A stretch of DNA of 58,988 nt from assembly GCF_021021415.1 (NCBI RefSeq), contig NZ_JAINWJ010000041.1:1-58988 (forward strand). The letters are read 5' to 3'. This stretch comes from Martelella mediterranea (GTDB lineage Bacteria > Pseudomonadota > Alphaproteobacteria > Rhizobiales > Rhizobiaceae). The position numbers and the translations under genes are program-made. This document shows positions 28,433 to 37,292 of the stretch, in pieces (positions within the stretch are counted from its first letter, which is position 1; each line of letters begins with the position of its first letter). A model generated the notes under the pieces. That model saw only the letters and a program-made list of their open reading frames with translations, was not told the DNA's origin and did no database searches.

Positions 28433-28605
28433 GGTAAGCATCCGCCTTCGCCGGCGGTTGGACGTATTCTCGCCCAACCGTCGCCATGCGCTGGTCGGCT
28501 CGCGTAACCGCCCGCGAAGCTGCGTGTCCGACACTCGCTGCAACTTTGACTGAATTATGTTGCGATCCGCATCAATGATTCGACAGGCCTTACGCGGCAC
28601 CAGAG
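28433..28605. other. Intergenic segment with an IS66-like end and hairpin
   Basis: Immediately after the interrupted gene's stop, GTAAGCATCCG (28435-28445) repeats the first 11 bases of the IS66 left end. It is followed by a hairpin-forming stretch (GGCGGTTGG near 28453 against CCAACCGTCGCC near 28478). No gene is supported here. It may be a remnant of another IS66-type end or a terminator. Confidence 0.35.
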
Positions 28606-28669
28606 CATAACCGATTCGCAGATACTAGCGCGACATCGAAATGAAGGCCGAATACACCATGATCTACAA

Positions 28670-30106
28670 TCAGCAAAGTGCAAGCGATTTGGTCATGCCG
28701 CTCGTTTCCAGGTCCCAGCGCGCTGACCAGGTCCCGGATGATCGATCGAGAAGCAAATAGTTGCGTTCGGCTGTGTAGCGCTCGCTTTGACCAGGCACCG
28801 TCTTAATTCGGATGGGATGCCCAGGAAGCGGTTGCTCGCCAAGCGATGCGAGAGCGCCAAGGAAGTGAGCCCAAGCCTTGGGCGGCGCACGATGGGCAAT
28901 GCCGGACGCGACAAGCTGATTGAGATGAAGGCCGTGTCCTAGGTCCATCACGGCACGGGCGGCAAGGTGAATTTCTCCTGAGATCGCGGTCAGGTGATGG
29001 CCGTCACGTTGACCGATCTGGATCACGAGCTTTAGCATCCGCTGCCATTCCTCGCGATGCGCACGGCTTTGCCACTGGTCTCGCAAGTCGTCCTCGTATT
29101 TCTGCATCCGCGGAATGACGGCCATCAGAGCCTCAAGCAGTGACAGCCTCGGCCCGAGCAATGGGACGCTCGACATCAGCAACGTGTGCCCTTCCGCCTT
29201 GCGCAAAGCTTCTGCCGTCATCATTGCCCAACCACCAGTCCCCATGATCTGGTCTCGCGTTCGCTCCGAACGCAGATCCGGAGCGAGAATGCGCAGTCCG
29301 GGCGCGGAAATACCCCAACCGAGATGTCGCCCCGAGCGGTCCGCGAACCGGAACGGCAAGTCACCCTCCCTGGCCGCTTGCTGGAAGATCAGAAAGCTCT
29401 CCCGCGCGACTGAGAAAACCGTCTGGCCCACCTGAGATTCTGTCAGGGAGCGATGCAACGATCCCCACCCGTCGCAGATGTCGTGATCGTCCCACTGCAT
29501 GAGCGAGGGTGTTCGCGCGGCCAGCCAGGCAAGCTCAGGTGTTGAATAAATCGCGGCATATCGCGCGAAGAAACCCTCGCGCAGATGGTGTCGCAGATCG
29601 GCCAGCGCCGGGGGTGACGGATCGTCCGGTTTGCGATCGGGCCAATCATGGCTCAATTTGTGATCGAGCGTGATCTCGTCGGCATAGACCTGATCACCGC
29701 CGTGAAGCATGAGCGCGAAGGGCTTGGCCTGATAGCTTTCGCGCAGGCGCGCCCACATGGCGTTGCGCTCTGAGCCCTCACGTTCCATGTCGGCTATTTC
29801 TTCGCCATTGCACGAGACATAAGCCAGACGAATATCACCCGTGAGATCGCCGGCGACCTCATAGCTCACGCCATCCCAGGCGTAGGCGGAGGTCCGATCG
29901 GCCGGTAGTGAGAACCGCGCCCTCCAAGCGATCGCATGATCATACTCCGCCAAAGCCATTGCATGGACCTCGGCATCTCCGAGAATGATCGGTGGCGGCA
30001 CATAACCCCGTGCGGCAATGAAAAGGGCCGAAAGGCTTAGTCGCCCCTCCCGCACACCATCAAGGAAAAGGATAGGCCCGATGGGTGATGTGACAAGAAT
30101 AGACAT
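28670..30106 (-). CDS. PhoD-like alkaline phosphatase/phosphodiesterase family protein
   Basis: The 478-residue metallophosphoesterase has the motifs MLHGGDQVYADEI, SLMQWDDHDICDGWGS and AISGEIHLAARAVM, which supply metal-binding Asp, Asn/Asp and His residues in the PhoD family. There is no obvious Tat or Sec signal, so it is probably cytoplasmic, unlike classical secreted PhoD. The ATG at 30106 is preferred to a TTG two codons upstream. It stands alone on the minus strand at the start of the cargo region. The substrate is unknown; a phosphate mono- or diester is inferred from the family. Confidence 0.82.
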   Translation of the reverse strand: MSILVTSPIGPILFLDGVREGRLSLSALFIAARGYVPPPIILGDAEVHAMALAEYDHAIAWRARFSLPADRTSAYAWDGVSYEVAGDLTGDIRLAYVSCNGEEIADMEREGSERNAMWARLRESYQAKPFALMLHGGDQVYADEITLDHKLSHDWPDRKPDDPSPPALADLRHHLREGFFARYAAIYSTPELAWLAARTPSLMQWDDHDICDGWGSLHRSLTESQVGQTVFSVARESFLIFQQAAREGDLPFRFADRSGRHLGWGISAPGLRILAPDLRSERTRDQIMGTGGWAMMTAEALRKAEGHTLLMSSVPLLGPRLSLLEALMAVIPRMQKYEDDLRDQWQSRAHREEWQRMLKLVIQIGQRDGHHLTAISGEIHLAARAVMDLGHGLHLNQLVASGIAHRAPPKAWAHFLGALASLGEQPLPGHPIRIKTVPGQSERYTAERNYLLLDRSSGTWSARWDLETSGMTKSLALC

Positions 30107-30212
30107 GCTCAAGAGCTTCTGCGGGTTGCCTCGGACATAACACGGGCAATCGGAACCTTTACCGTCCCAAGTCTGATCATTTCAGTCCCAAAAACAATTC
30201 CAATCTTCATGC

Positions 30213-31178
30213 TTAAGCCGATAGGCCGTTGGAGAACAGGAATATCATGTAGGACGCATAGAGAGCCAGCATGAGCACACCCCATATCCGCCCGATGGAT
30301 TTGGCCGCAAACAGCAGCGTCAGCAGCAACAACGCGGCTCCAAGCATCACCGGCGTGTCGATCTGGCGAAACCGCGTTGCAACCTCGATTGGATGTATCA
30401 GTACTGTTACGCCAAGGATTGCGAGGATGTTGAAAATGTTCGAACCTATCACGTTGCCCAGAACCACATCGGAATGACGTCGGACAGCGGCGACGACGGC
30501 CGTGGCGAGTTCCGGCAGGGAGGTTCCGATGGCGACGAGTGACAGCCCGATGACCGCATCCGGCACACCGAAATCACGAGCAATGTTGACAGCTCCTTCG
30601 ACCAACAAGTCAGCTCCGAATACCAGCGCAGCTATTCCGCCGATTGCCAAGACCGGTGCCAGCCAAGGTCGTGTCAGGGAGATATCTTTCAACTCGTCGG
30701 TCTCATGCTGGAAGGCCTTTGCCTTGCGATCTCGCCGTTCCAACCAGTAGCTTGCGCCGAGGTAGCCCGCGAGCACAGCCAGCATTGCGCCGCCTTCCAG
30801 ACGGGTGATGACCGCGCCCTGGACCAGCGCAAATGCGGCAAGCGTTACGAGGGACGCAATCACCGCCTCGCGAACGGCTGTTCGCTCCCAGTTCGCTATG
30901 GGAGCGATCACGGCCGCTATGCCTACGATCAGCAGCACGTTGGCGATGTTCGAACCCACCACATTTCCGAGCGCTATTTCCGGCGCGCCGTCAAGGGCAG
31001 CGTTTACCGATACAAGCAGTTCCGGCGTGGATGTCCCGAACCCGACAATGACCAGCCCGATCAAAAGTTTTGATATACCCAGTCGTTCGGCGATGGCTAC
31101 CGAGCCTCGCACCAAGCCTTCACCACCGATGAAAAGAAGAAAGAGACCTGCCACAACGAGCACAAGATCAGGGAGCAT
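30213..31178 (-). CDS. Calcium/sodium antiporter, CaxA/YrbG family
   Basis: The 321-residue polytopic membrane protein consists of two homologous halves. Each contains an alpha repeat: GLVIVGFGTSTPELLVSVNAA with GNVVGSNIANVLLIVG, and GLSLVAIGTSLPELATAVVAA with GNVIGSNIFNILAILG. These GTSxPE and GNxxGSN motifs bind Na+ and Ca2+ in the K+-dependent Na+/Ca2+ exchanger family. About ten membrane helices are expected. It is likely to handle ion homeostasis in the inner membrane. It is not overlapped by its neighbours. Confidence 0.92.
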   Translation of the reverse strand: MLPDLVLVVAGLFLLFIGGEGLVRGSVAIAERLGISKLLIGLVIVGFGTSTPELLVSVNAALDGAPEIALGNVVGSNIANVLLIVGIAAVIAPIANWERTAVREAVIASLVTLAAFALVQGAVITRLEGGAMLAVLAGYLGASYWLERRDRKAKAFQHETDELKDISLTRPWLAPVLAIGGIAALVFGADLLVEGAVNIARDFGVPDAVIGLSLVAIGTSLPELATAVVAAVRRHSDVVLGNVIGSNIFNILAILGVTVLIHPIEVATRFRQIDTPVMLGAALLLLTLLFAAKSIGRIWGVLMLALYASYMIFLFSNGLSA

Positions 31179-31283
31179 TCGAGTCCTCGTCTTTCAAAAC
31201 TTATTCTGGTTCTGCAAGCATCTTAGACGTCAACAGGCACCTGCGAAACGGCCAAACAAGCCCAAGCGATGGTCTTCACAACG

Positions 31284-31565
31284 TCAAAAATCGAACAAGT
31301 CACTGAGAAAGGATTCCTTCTTCTTCTTTTTGTAGGGCTTCGATCCATGACCGGGTCGATCATCATCATGGTCACGCCCGAATGAAGGCGCCTCGCGGCT
31401 TTCGCGTCCCCGTACCGGCTCTATCGCAGCTTGGCCCGATCGTTCGACAATCTTGTCCAGTTCGCCACGGTCCAGCCAAACCCCGCGGCATTTGGGGCAA
31501 TAATCAATCTCTATACCGCTACGTTCGGCAATGACGAGGGTTTGACCGTCCAGCGGACACTGCAT
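31284..31565 (-). CDS. TFIIB-type zinc-ribbon protein
   Basis: The 93-residue protein (MQCPLDGQTLVIAERSGIEIDYCPKCRGVWLDRGELDKIVERS) matches the zf-TFIIB small-protein family with CPxDG...CPKCRGVWLDRGEL. The C-terminal half is low-complexity and charged (HDDDRPGHGSKPYKKKKKESFLSDLFDF). The function of the family is unknown. It is cytoplasmic and a single-gene transcript is likely. Confidence 0.88.
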   Translation of the reverse strand: MQCPLDGQTLVIAERSGIEIDYCPKCRGVWLDRGELDKIVERSGQAAIEPVRGRESREAPSFGRDHDDDRPGHGSKPYKKKKKESFLSDLFDF

Positions 31566-31739
31566 GCTTTTCTCCAGCTCTCAAGTTCAGGTCAAGCACT
31601 CAATTGGGCATTGGAGGCGAGATTACAACCCTTGCAGAATGGATTCGGCCTTTGCACCTCCTATTCCATAGCTTGGCACAAAGTCGTGAAGTGAAATGGT
31701 CCTGTCGATCAAGTGTCAGGTTTTCCAGTTCGACGCTCC

Positions 31740-32243
31740 TCACGTAGGCAGGATATCGATGTAATGAGATACCTCTCCGACCACCACCCTGAGAGATTCA
31801 GGCGCCGTGAGCAGAAAGCTGCCAGCCGCCACGACCAAGAAAGCCGCCATGGCGGCGGCTCGACCATGACCATGTGCATCACGGGGTGAACTTGACAATG
31901 AAATACAAATAAAGACCGAAGCCTGTAGCACGATCAGTGCGACTAGCCCTGGCGCCAGCGAGGACCAGTCCGTTTCAACCCCCCAAAACGTCCAGCCGAG
32001 GGTAAACAGATAAGAAAGAAGATAGGCCCACATGCCGACGCTGGAAGTATTGGCCATCCCCGTGCCGGAGATCACAAGACCAAGCCCGCCAAGCAGATCG
32101 AACCAGGTTTCACCCAGCGCGATGAGCCAGAGGCCACCGATGGCCAACACGATCCCGAGCAAAGTCATCAAGATCTTAAGACTGACGCAATACCAGTGCG
32201 CCGGGTCTTTGAGGCGGTGGTGGGTGCTCTCGTTCACTATCAT
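31740..32243 (-). CDS. Stand-alone membrane domain resembling the anchor of PQQ glucose dehydrogenase
   Basis: The 167-residue protein has about five membrane helices. ILMTLLGIVLAIGGLWLIALGETWFDLLGGLGLVISG and YLFTLGWTFWGVETDWSSLAPGL resemble the N-terminal anchor of membrane-bound quinoprotein glucose dehydrogenases. No catalytic beta-propeller follows. A ribosome-binding site (GAGGAAAAG) lies directly before ATG 32243. A longer upstream frame exists but lacks a comparable site. Similar short proteins occur alone in rhizobia; their role is unknown. Confidence 0.65.
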   Translation of the reverse strand: MIVNESTHHRLKDPAHWYCVSLKILMTLLGIVLAIGGLWLIALGETWFDLLGGLGLVISGTGMANTSSVGMWAYLLSYLFTLGWTFWGVETDWSSLAPGLVALIVLQASVFICISLSSSPRDAHGHGRAAAMAAFLVVAAGSFLLTAPESLRVVVGEVSHYIDILPT

Positions 32244-32556
32244 CTTTTCCTCGCATTTCGTCGTTTGCTGCCGACCTGCGAGAGAGGCCGGCAAGCGACT
32301 TCTACGTTTCGAACTGGCGAATGCGGTGATTGTTCCAGGGGATGAACGGTTTCCGCTTTGACACGCGGCAGTCGTGCGAAAGCCTCCCCCTACTCGCACC
32401 GCCGCCTCGAGTGGCCTTCTGATGTCGCACTGCTTTGATGACGAGGCTGTTCAGTTCCAAGAGGCAACGCCCGACGCGATTCAATCCGTGCTGCCGCCGT
32501 TCACAGCAGCGTTGCCCTATACTGACGATGAGTATTCGCCGTTTGCCATCATCGGA

Positions 32557-32718
32557 TCAAGCCATTGTCCTCCGCCCTCTATGACCTCTGTGTGGAAACA
32601 AATGGCCGATCTCTTCTATTGCTGCGAGAGGCTGCGCCCATGACCAGACGCTGACGCACAAGCTCCCGATGGAGCGTTTTCCTCCAGTCCTCACATTCAG
32701 CTTCTGATCTTCGTCCAT
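32557..32718 (-). CDS. Possible small protein, 53 residues
   Basis: An AGGAGG sequence lies 7-8 bp before ATG 32718, an unusually good ribosome-binding site, and opens a frame MDEDQKLNVRTGGKRSIGSL to RGRRTMA. The sequence is not recognised. A different frame across the same DNA (ECEDWRKTLHRELVRQRLVMGAA) looks at least as protein-like, so this may be a frameshifted remnant. The rest of 32244-32804 shows no gene. Confidence 0.25.
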   Translation of the reverse strand: MDEDQKLNVRTGGKRSIGSLCVSVWSWAQPLAAIEEIGHLFPHRGHRGRRTMA

Positions 32719-32804
32719 GAAATGTCCTCCTATCTGGGGTGGATATCTCATGGATCTCTACCGTCAACGGCAAAAGGTGCACCAAAAGTCTCGCTTGGAG
32801 ATGA

Positions 32805-34331
32805 TTAGCTCTGCTGAATCGGCAAGGCCACAAAACGGCTGCCTCGCTCCCCTTCAATCTGGAAGAGGGCGTGCTCTCTGCTAGACTTTTGAACATTGTT
32901 CAAGATGGCCTTGGCATCATCAATGTCGCTTACCTTCCGGTTATTGATTGAGGCGATGCGTTCGCCTTCGAAGATACCCTGCGACGCGGCATCGGATTCT
33001 GGATCGACTTTGGCGATCACCAAGCCATTGCCTTCTTGGGAAGGGGCGACCGTCAGTCCAACACTTGGCAGCGCCTGAAACGTGCTCGGCGCTATCGTGT
33101 CCTGGCTTTCAGCTGTATTGACATCAGCTTTCGCCAGATTCCCGAGCGTCAGGTCGATCGATTTCGTTTCACCGTCTCTCCATACCGAGAGCTGGACCTC
33201 GCTTGAAGGGCCGGCAGACGCGATCTTGACGGAGAGATCGCTGGCGTCCTCGATCGGCTCATCATTCAAGGCTATAATGACATCTCCGGTCTCGATACCA
33301 GCTCTGGCCGCTGGAGAGCCCTGCATGGGTTCGACAACAAGCGCGCCTCGGTCCTCCCGAAGGCCAAGCGATTCCGCAATCTCGGCGTCCACCGGCTGGA
33401 TCTGTACGCCAAGCCAGCCGCGCTCGACCTTGCCGTCATCGATGAGGTCCTGCACAACGTCCTGCGCCACGTACGCTGGAATTGCGAAAGCGATTCCGAC
33501 ATTGCCACCAGAGGGAGAAAAGATCGCAGTGTTGATGCCCACGACTTCACCATTCAAATTGAATGCCGGACCGCCGGAGTTGCCACGGTTCACTGCGGCG
33601 TCGATCTGGATGTAATCGTCATAAGGGCCGGTTCCGATATCGCGACCAAGTGCTGATACGATACCGGCAGTCACGGAACCGCCAAGCCCAAAGGGATTGC
33701 CAACCGCGACCACCCAGTCGCCCACGCGCACGTCCTCGTCTTCGGCAAAATCGACATACGTAAAGTTCCGCTTGTCGTCGACCTTGAGGACCGCCAAATC
33801 CGTTCGGCTGTCTTTGCCGACAAGGCTCGCATCGAGTTCGGTCCCGTCATCAAGAAGAATACTAAACTCAGAGCCGTTATCTACGACATGGTTGTTTGTG
33901 ACGACATAGCCGTCGTCAGAGATGAAGAAGCCCGAGCCTTGTGACATTGGGCGAACTTCTCGTGGAGCTTCGCCTTTCCCTTGAGAGGGCGCGGCAAAGC
34001 CTGGTCCGCCAAATTGGTCGAAGAAACGTCGTAGAGGATGATTCTCGGGCAGTCTGCCAAGACCGTTCCCAAAACCGTAGCCAGGTACATTGTCTGAAAC
34101 CTGTTTGACTTCGCCTCTGACCCGAACCGACACCACTGCTGGCGACACCGCGCTGACGACATCGGCGAAGCCAGGGTTCTCTGCCGGGGCTTCAATTTGA
34201 ACCGGATCAGCAAAAGCGTTGATCGCGGAGCCAGTGATACCTCCATAGACGACCGCAGCTACAAGTCCTGCTGCCGCTGAGCCTTTGAGAATGGTTTTGA
34301 GTCGTGTCGAGTTATTGGCTTCGTTCATCAA
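32805..34331 (-). CDS. degP: DegP/HtrA-type periplasmic serine endoprotease
   Basis: The 508-residue Do-family protease has an N-terminal membrane or signal segment (SAAAGLVAAVVYGGITGSAI). A trypsin-like domain follows with the triad His148 (TNNHVV), Asp178 (RTDLAVLKV) and Ser252 (GNSGGPAF). PDZ1 is at about 300-390 (RGWLGVQIQPVDAEIAESLGL) and PDZ2 at about 415-500. It degrades or refolds damaged envelope proteins. The architecture and length are standard for alphaproteobacterial DegP. As plasmid cargo beside the SH3 and L,D-transpeptidase proteins it suggests an envelope-stress function. Confidence 0.94.
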   Translation of the reverse strand: MMNEANNSTRLKTILKGSAAAGLVAAVVYGGITGSAINAFADPVQIEAPAENPGFADVVSAVSPAVVSVRVRGEVKQVSDNVPGYGFGNGLGRLPENHPLRRFFDQFGGPGFAAPSQGKGEAPREVRPMSQGSGFFISDDGYVVTNNHVVDNGSEFSILLDDGTELDASLVGKDSRTDLAVLKVDDKRNFTYVDFAEDEDVRVGDWVVAVGNPFGLGGSVTAGIVSALGRDIGTGPYDDYIQIDAAVNRGNSGGPAFNLNGEVVGINTAIFSPSGGNVGIAFAIPAYVAQDVVQDLIDDGKVERGWLGVQIQPVDAEIAESLGLREDRGALVVEPMQGSPAARAGIETGDVIIALNDEPIEDASDLSVKIASAGPSSEVQLSVWRDGETKSIDLTLGNLAKADVNTAESQDTIAPSTFQALPSVGLTVAPSQEGNGLVIAKVDPESDAASQGIFEGERIASINNRKVSDIDDAKAILNNVQKSSREHALFQIEGERGSRFVALPIQQS

Positions 34332-34483
34332 TCAAGTTCTCCTATCCGCTTATGGCCGGTGGCTCTTTTGCCACAGGATAAAACCTGCCGCATTACGAGG
34401 AGATTGAAAGTTGATGAAAGATTGTTAAGGCGGACAGAAGGTTGCCGATGACTTGAGCCAATGCAAATTTCGTGCAGCTTGAT

Positions 34484-35008
34484 TCAATTGATAGCCTCGC
34501 CAGGGTAGACGCCCCACAAAGCAAGCTGATTGACATAACCTTCCACGGAAGGATCGCCTGCCGAAACGTTGCACCAGGCCGTGTTACATGAGTTGACGTT
34601 GACCAAAACTTTGCTCTCCAGCTTCGCCCTTACGTCTCCGTCAAAGGACGGACGCTCGCGCAGAGCCGTATACCCCTTCTTCCACGGCGCAACCACTGCT
34701 GTCCGCTTCCCGGATAACAGTACCTCATGCATCCAGCCGACGTCGGCAGAATAATCTCTGACCTGTCTCCAGTTCCCGTATTCAGCCAGCACCTCCAATG
34801 GAAAGCCGGGCTCAGTGTAGACCAACTTAATCCGATATTGCAGGCCGGGCCCGACCCGCATGTTTGCTTTCTCTGACTTGAGAGAAACAAAGCGAGGAAG
34901 CGGGAAACCCGTTTCCTGGCCCTTTTCCTCAAGAGCTTGAGCGCCATTAGGCAGTACTGATGCAGCAATATAGAGGGAAGCGAAGAGCGATAGGAAATTC
35001 AACTTCAT
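34484..35008 (-). CDS. Secreted bacterial SH3-domain protein
   Basis: The 174-residue protein has a signal peptide (FLSLFASLYIAASVLPNGAQA). Two SH3-like repeats follow: FVSLKSEKANMRVGPGLQYRIKLVY with GNWRQVRDYSADVGWMHEVLLSGKRT, then TALRERPSFDGDVRAKLESKVLVNV with WCNVSAGDPSVEGYVNQLALWGVYPGE. The pattern matches the DUF1058/SH3_3 periplasmic proteins widespread in rhizobia. Binding to cell-wall peptides is assumed for the fold. Function is otherwise unknown. Confidence 0.88.
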   Translation of the reverse strand: MKLNFLSLFASLYIAASVLPNGAQALEEKGQETGFPLPRFVSLKSEKANMRVGPGLQYRIKLVYTEPGFPLEVLAEYGNWRQVRDYSADVGWMHEVLLSGKRTAVVAPWKKGYTALRERPSFDGDVRAKLESKVLVNVNSCNTAWCNVSAGDPSVEGYVNQLALWGVYPGEAIN

Positions 35009-35128
35009 TATAGTTGTTTCTCAAAAAATGGCGGCTTTTGATCACGGACCCTAGCCACCATCTAATTAAGAACCAATTGTGAATGTCGGATTTTGATAAT
35101 ATTGTCCGACATCCCACTGGTTAGCTTG

Positions 35129-35491
35129 TTAACTTTCTGCTGCGGCAAGTAATTGCTCGGCGCATGCTTCAGCGACTTCGTCGTTGGGTTCTTCGCTACC
35201 GGGAAGCGTTGCCCAGCCCTTTTCTTCTATCCAATCACCTTGGCTCCAGGTGCTCTCTTGCTCAAGGGCGGCAATATATTTCTCTTGCTGCGTCTCAGCG
35301 ACCTTATTGAACCGCGCAACGCAAATCGGCGTTAAAGCGGCAATGACCGCGCGGTCAGCCTCATTCGCGGCTTGTTCTTCTGCGGCGCCGCTGGTCACCA
35401 GCCAACCGGCACTCATCGTGAAAATCGTTATGGCAGCGGCACCACATACCGCGCCCCAAGCTGCGGGCTTTATCCAGGATGGTATAGTCAT
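35129..35491 (-). CDS. Conserved-type single-helix membrane protein
   Basis: The 120-residue protein has one N-terminal membrane helix (WGAVCGAAAITIFTMSAGWLVTSGAA). A soluble, acidic, mostly helical domain follows with two cysteines (LTPICVARFN and EVAEACAEQLL), probably facing the periplasm. It resembles unannotated rhizobial envelope proteins in style, but no family can be named. It is transcribed in the same direction as degP and the SH3 gene. Confidence 0.6.
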   Translation of the reverse strand: MTIPSWIKPAAWGAVCGAAAITIFTMSAGWLVTSGAAEEQAANEADRAVIAALTPICVARFNKVAETQQEKYIAALEQESTWSQGDWIEEKGWATLPGSEEPNDEVAEACAEQLLAAAES

Positions 35492-35539
35492 GTTTCATGA
35501 TCTCCTTCCTCAGGAAGCCTAACATGCGGTGGCTGAGAG

Positions 35540-35878
35540 TCAAAAACTCGGTGATTGAGTTCCTAGGGAGGCAAGATATTCGGTAGCAGCTAAGCCACCG
35601 TCGTTAAGGCAGTCGAATTGGAACTGCTCAAGGTACACAATGGATACCCATCGAGCTTCGGTCGCCGTCTGAGACCTGCCGATTGTACAGACTATTCGCT
35701 TTACTTTGGGGACCACTCCAGATTGAGCCTCGCCTTGCATGAGTTCAACATGGACGCGGGTGCGCTGAGCAAGCGCCACTGCCGCTTCGCCAATACGGAG
35801 TCGAGGAACCAATGCCGACAATGAAAAGAGGGAGGCCGCTGTGGGGGGATCGTTTTTGCAATCGAAGCGAACCAGCAA
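35540..35878 (-). CDS. Doubtful hypothetical protein, 112 residues
   Basis: The frame MLVRFDCKNDPPTAASLFSLSAL to YLASLGTQSPSF is open on the minus strand. It has a plausible amino-acid composition and no recognisable domain, signal peptide or clear ribosome-binding site. It could be a real small gene or a remnant. The remainder of 35879-36192 shows only the leader of the next gene. Confidence 0.3.
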   Translation of the reverse strand: MLVRFDCKNDPPTAASLFSLSALVPRLRIGEAAVALAQRTRVHVELMQGEAQSGVVPKVKRIVCTIGRSQTATEARWVSIVYLEQFQFDCLNDGGLAATEYLASLGTQSPSF

Positions 35879-36192
35879 GTAGAGTTGTCCTTCATGATGG
35901 CAAGCGGCGTTCTGTTTTTGGTAGGTTGCTTATCGCTGCCCCAGGATGTTACCGAGGGCGCGATGGCAGTGCTTCGTTTGAATTAGCGGATTTCCTCGCC
36001 GAGACCATCCACAGAAACTGTCTCGGGTGGCGCGGGAAGATCGCCGAAAGAGATCGAAATGAAGCACAGGATTTTCCTTCTTGCAGCAAACTATCCAAAT
36101 AATTCGATTTTGACGACCAAGCTCGACGGCGACGGATACCGAAAGGCAGTGCCGGAAGACCGATACCGTCGCGCCAAGGGAGATAACAACGC

Positions 36193-36912
36193 ATGAAACT
36201 TCTTGCATTTCGGCTTTTTCTGATGGTCGTGGCCGCAGGGCTGTCAGCCTGCGCATCAACTGGGGATGTGCCTCGACCCGAGACGCCGAATCCAGTAATG
36301 TATGATGCCCGCTATGACGCCGTCACCGATGAACCGTTCATTGTGCCAGCTGTCAATATGAGGCAATTCGACCCTGAATTCCGGCGCAGGATCGTTGATG
36401 ATCCGACCGGCGAACAGCCGGGCACGCTGGTCGTCGATCCGGAAAAACGGTTCCTCTATCTCGTGATGGATGACGGTAAGGCCATGCGTTACGGCGTGGG
36501 CGTTGGTCGTGCAGGCATGGAATGGTCCGGTACGGCCACCGTTGCATACAAACGTGAATGGCCGACATGGACGCCTACACAGGACATGATCAGACGAGAT
36601 CCCGAAACCTACCAGAAATGGGCAGACGGGATGGATGGAGGGCCGATGAATCCGCTCGGTGCCCGGGCGCTCTATCTGTTCGAGGATGGCAAGGATACGT
36701 TGTACCGAATCCACGGCACCAACGAACCATGGTCAATCGGCAAGGCCATGTCTTCGGGCTGCATCCGAATGATGAACCAAGACGTCATGGATCTTTATCG
36801 CCGTGTGCCTGACGGATCAAAGGTCGTCGTGCTGCCTACCGGAGAGGAAAAATCCGTCGCGCGGAATACTACAACCCAGACCCGCTGGAGAGGGCTCGAT
36901 AGCGGAGCCTAA
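36193..36912 (+). CDS. L,D-transpeptidase (YkuD) lipoprotein
   Basis: The 239-residue protein has a lipobox LSAC (Cys20). A YkuD domain follows: GTLVVDPEKRFLYLVMDDGKAMRYGVGVGR, His174 in YRIHGTNEPWSIG, and catalytic Cys190 in SSGCIRMMNQDVMDLY. These enzymes form 3-3 cross-links in peptidoglycan or attach proteins to it. A ribosome-binding site (AAGGGAGA) precedes the ATG. It is the only plus-strand gene in the 28-37-kb cargo block. The tail (VARNTTTQTRWRGLDSGA) is extra to the domain. Confidence 0.92.
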   Translation: MKLLAFRLFLMVVAAGLSACASTGDVPRPETPNPVMYDARYDAVTDEPFIVPAVNMRQFDPEFRRRIVDDPTGEQPGTLVVDPEKRFLYLVMDDGKAMRYGVGVGRAGMEWSGTATVAYKREWPTWTPTQDMIRRDPETYQKWADGMDGGPMNPLGARALYLFEDGKDTLYRIHGTNEPWSIGKAMSSGCIRMMNQDVMDLYRRVPDGSKVVVLPTGEEKSVARNTTTQTRWRGLDSGA

Positions 36913-37044
36913 GGGCACCGAAGCGGAAGTCATCTTGGCGCCGCAGTCAAGCGCACACAATCAGGAGATGACGACGGCGGTATGCGTATTTCGAAGGAAC
37001 GGGAGAGTCGTTTCGTTAATTCCGGAACAGTCTAGCTTGGTCGA

Positions 37045-37131
37045 TTATCGCTTGTCTGGCAGGACTCGTCGGCGATTGATTTCGTCTTCTTCCGCGCCGG
37101 CCAAATTGGATGGTGTTTTCTGCCGCCGCAT
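37045..37131 (-). CDS. Possible 28-residue peptide with strong ribosome-binding site
   Basis: AAGGAGACAGC precedes ATG 37131, opening MRRQKTPSNLAGAEEDEINR to LPDKR. It is very short and not recognised, so coding is uncertain. Nothing else is visible in 36913-37292 between the L,D-transpeptidase and the end of the leftward T4SS operon. Confidence 0.2.
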   Translation of the reverse strand: MRRQKTPSNLAGAEEDEINRRRVLPDKR

Positions 37132-37292
37132 GCTGTCTCCTTGGAGCGTAAGCGGCGCGCATTTTGGACCCGGTCGAGGCGTTGTTCTGGGATCATGTCG
37201 TGCCACTGGACGACGGGCAGATGCCAGAACTTTCAAGAATTTGTGGTGAGGCTACGGCGAAATCCTCAGCCGGATATGATGCCGCAACTTCA

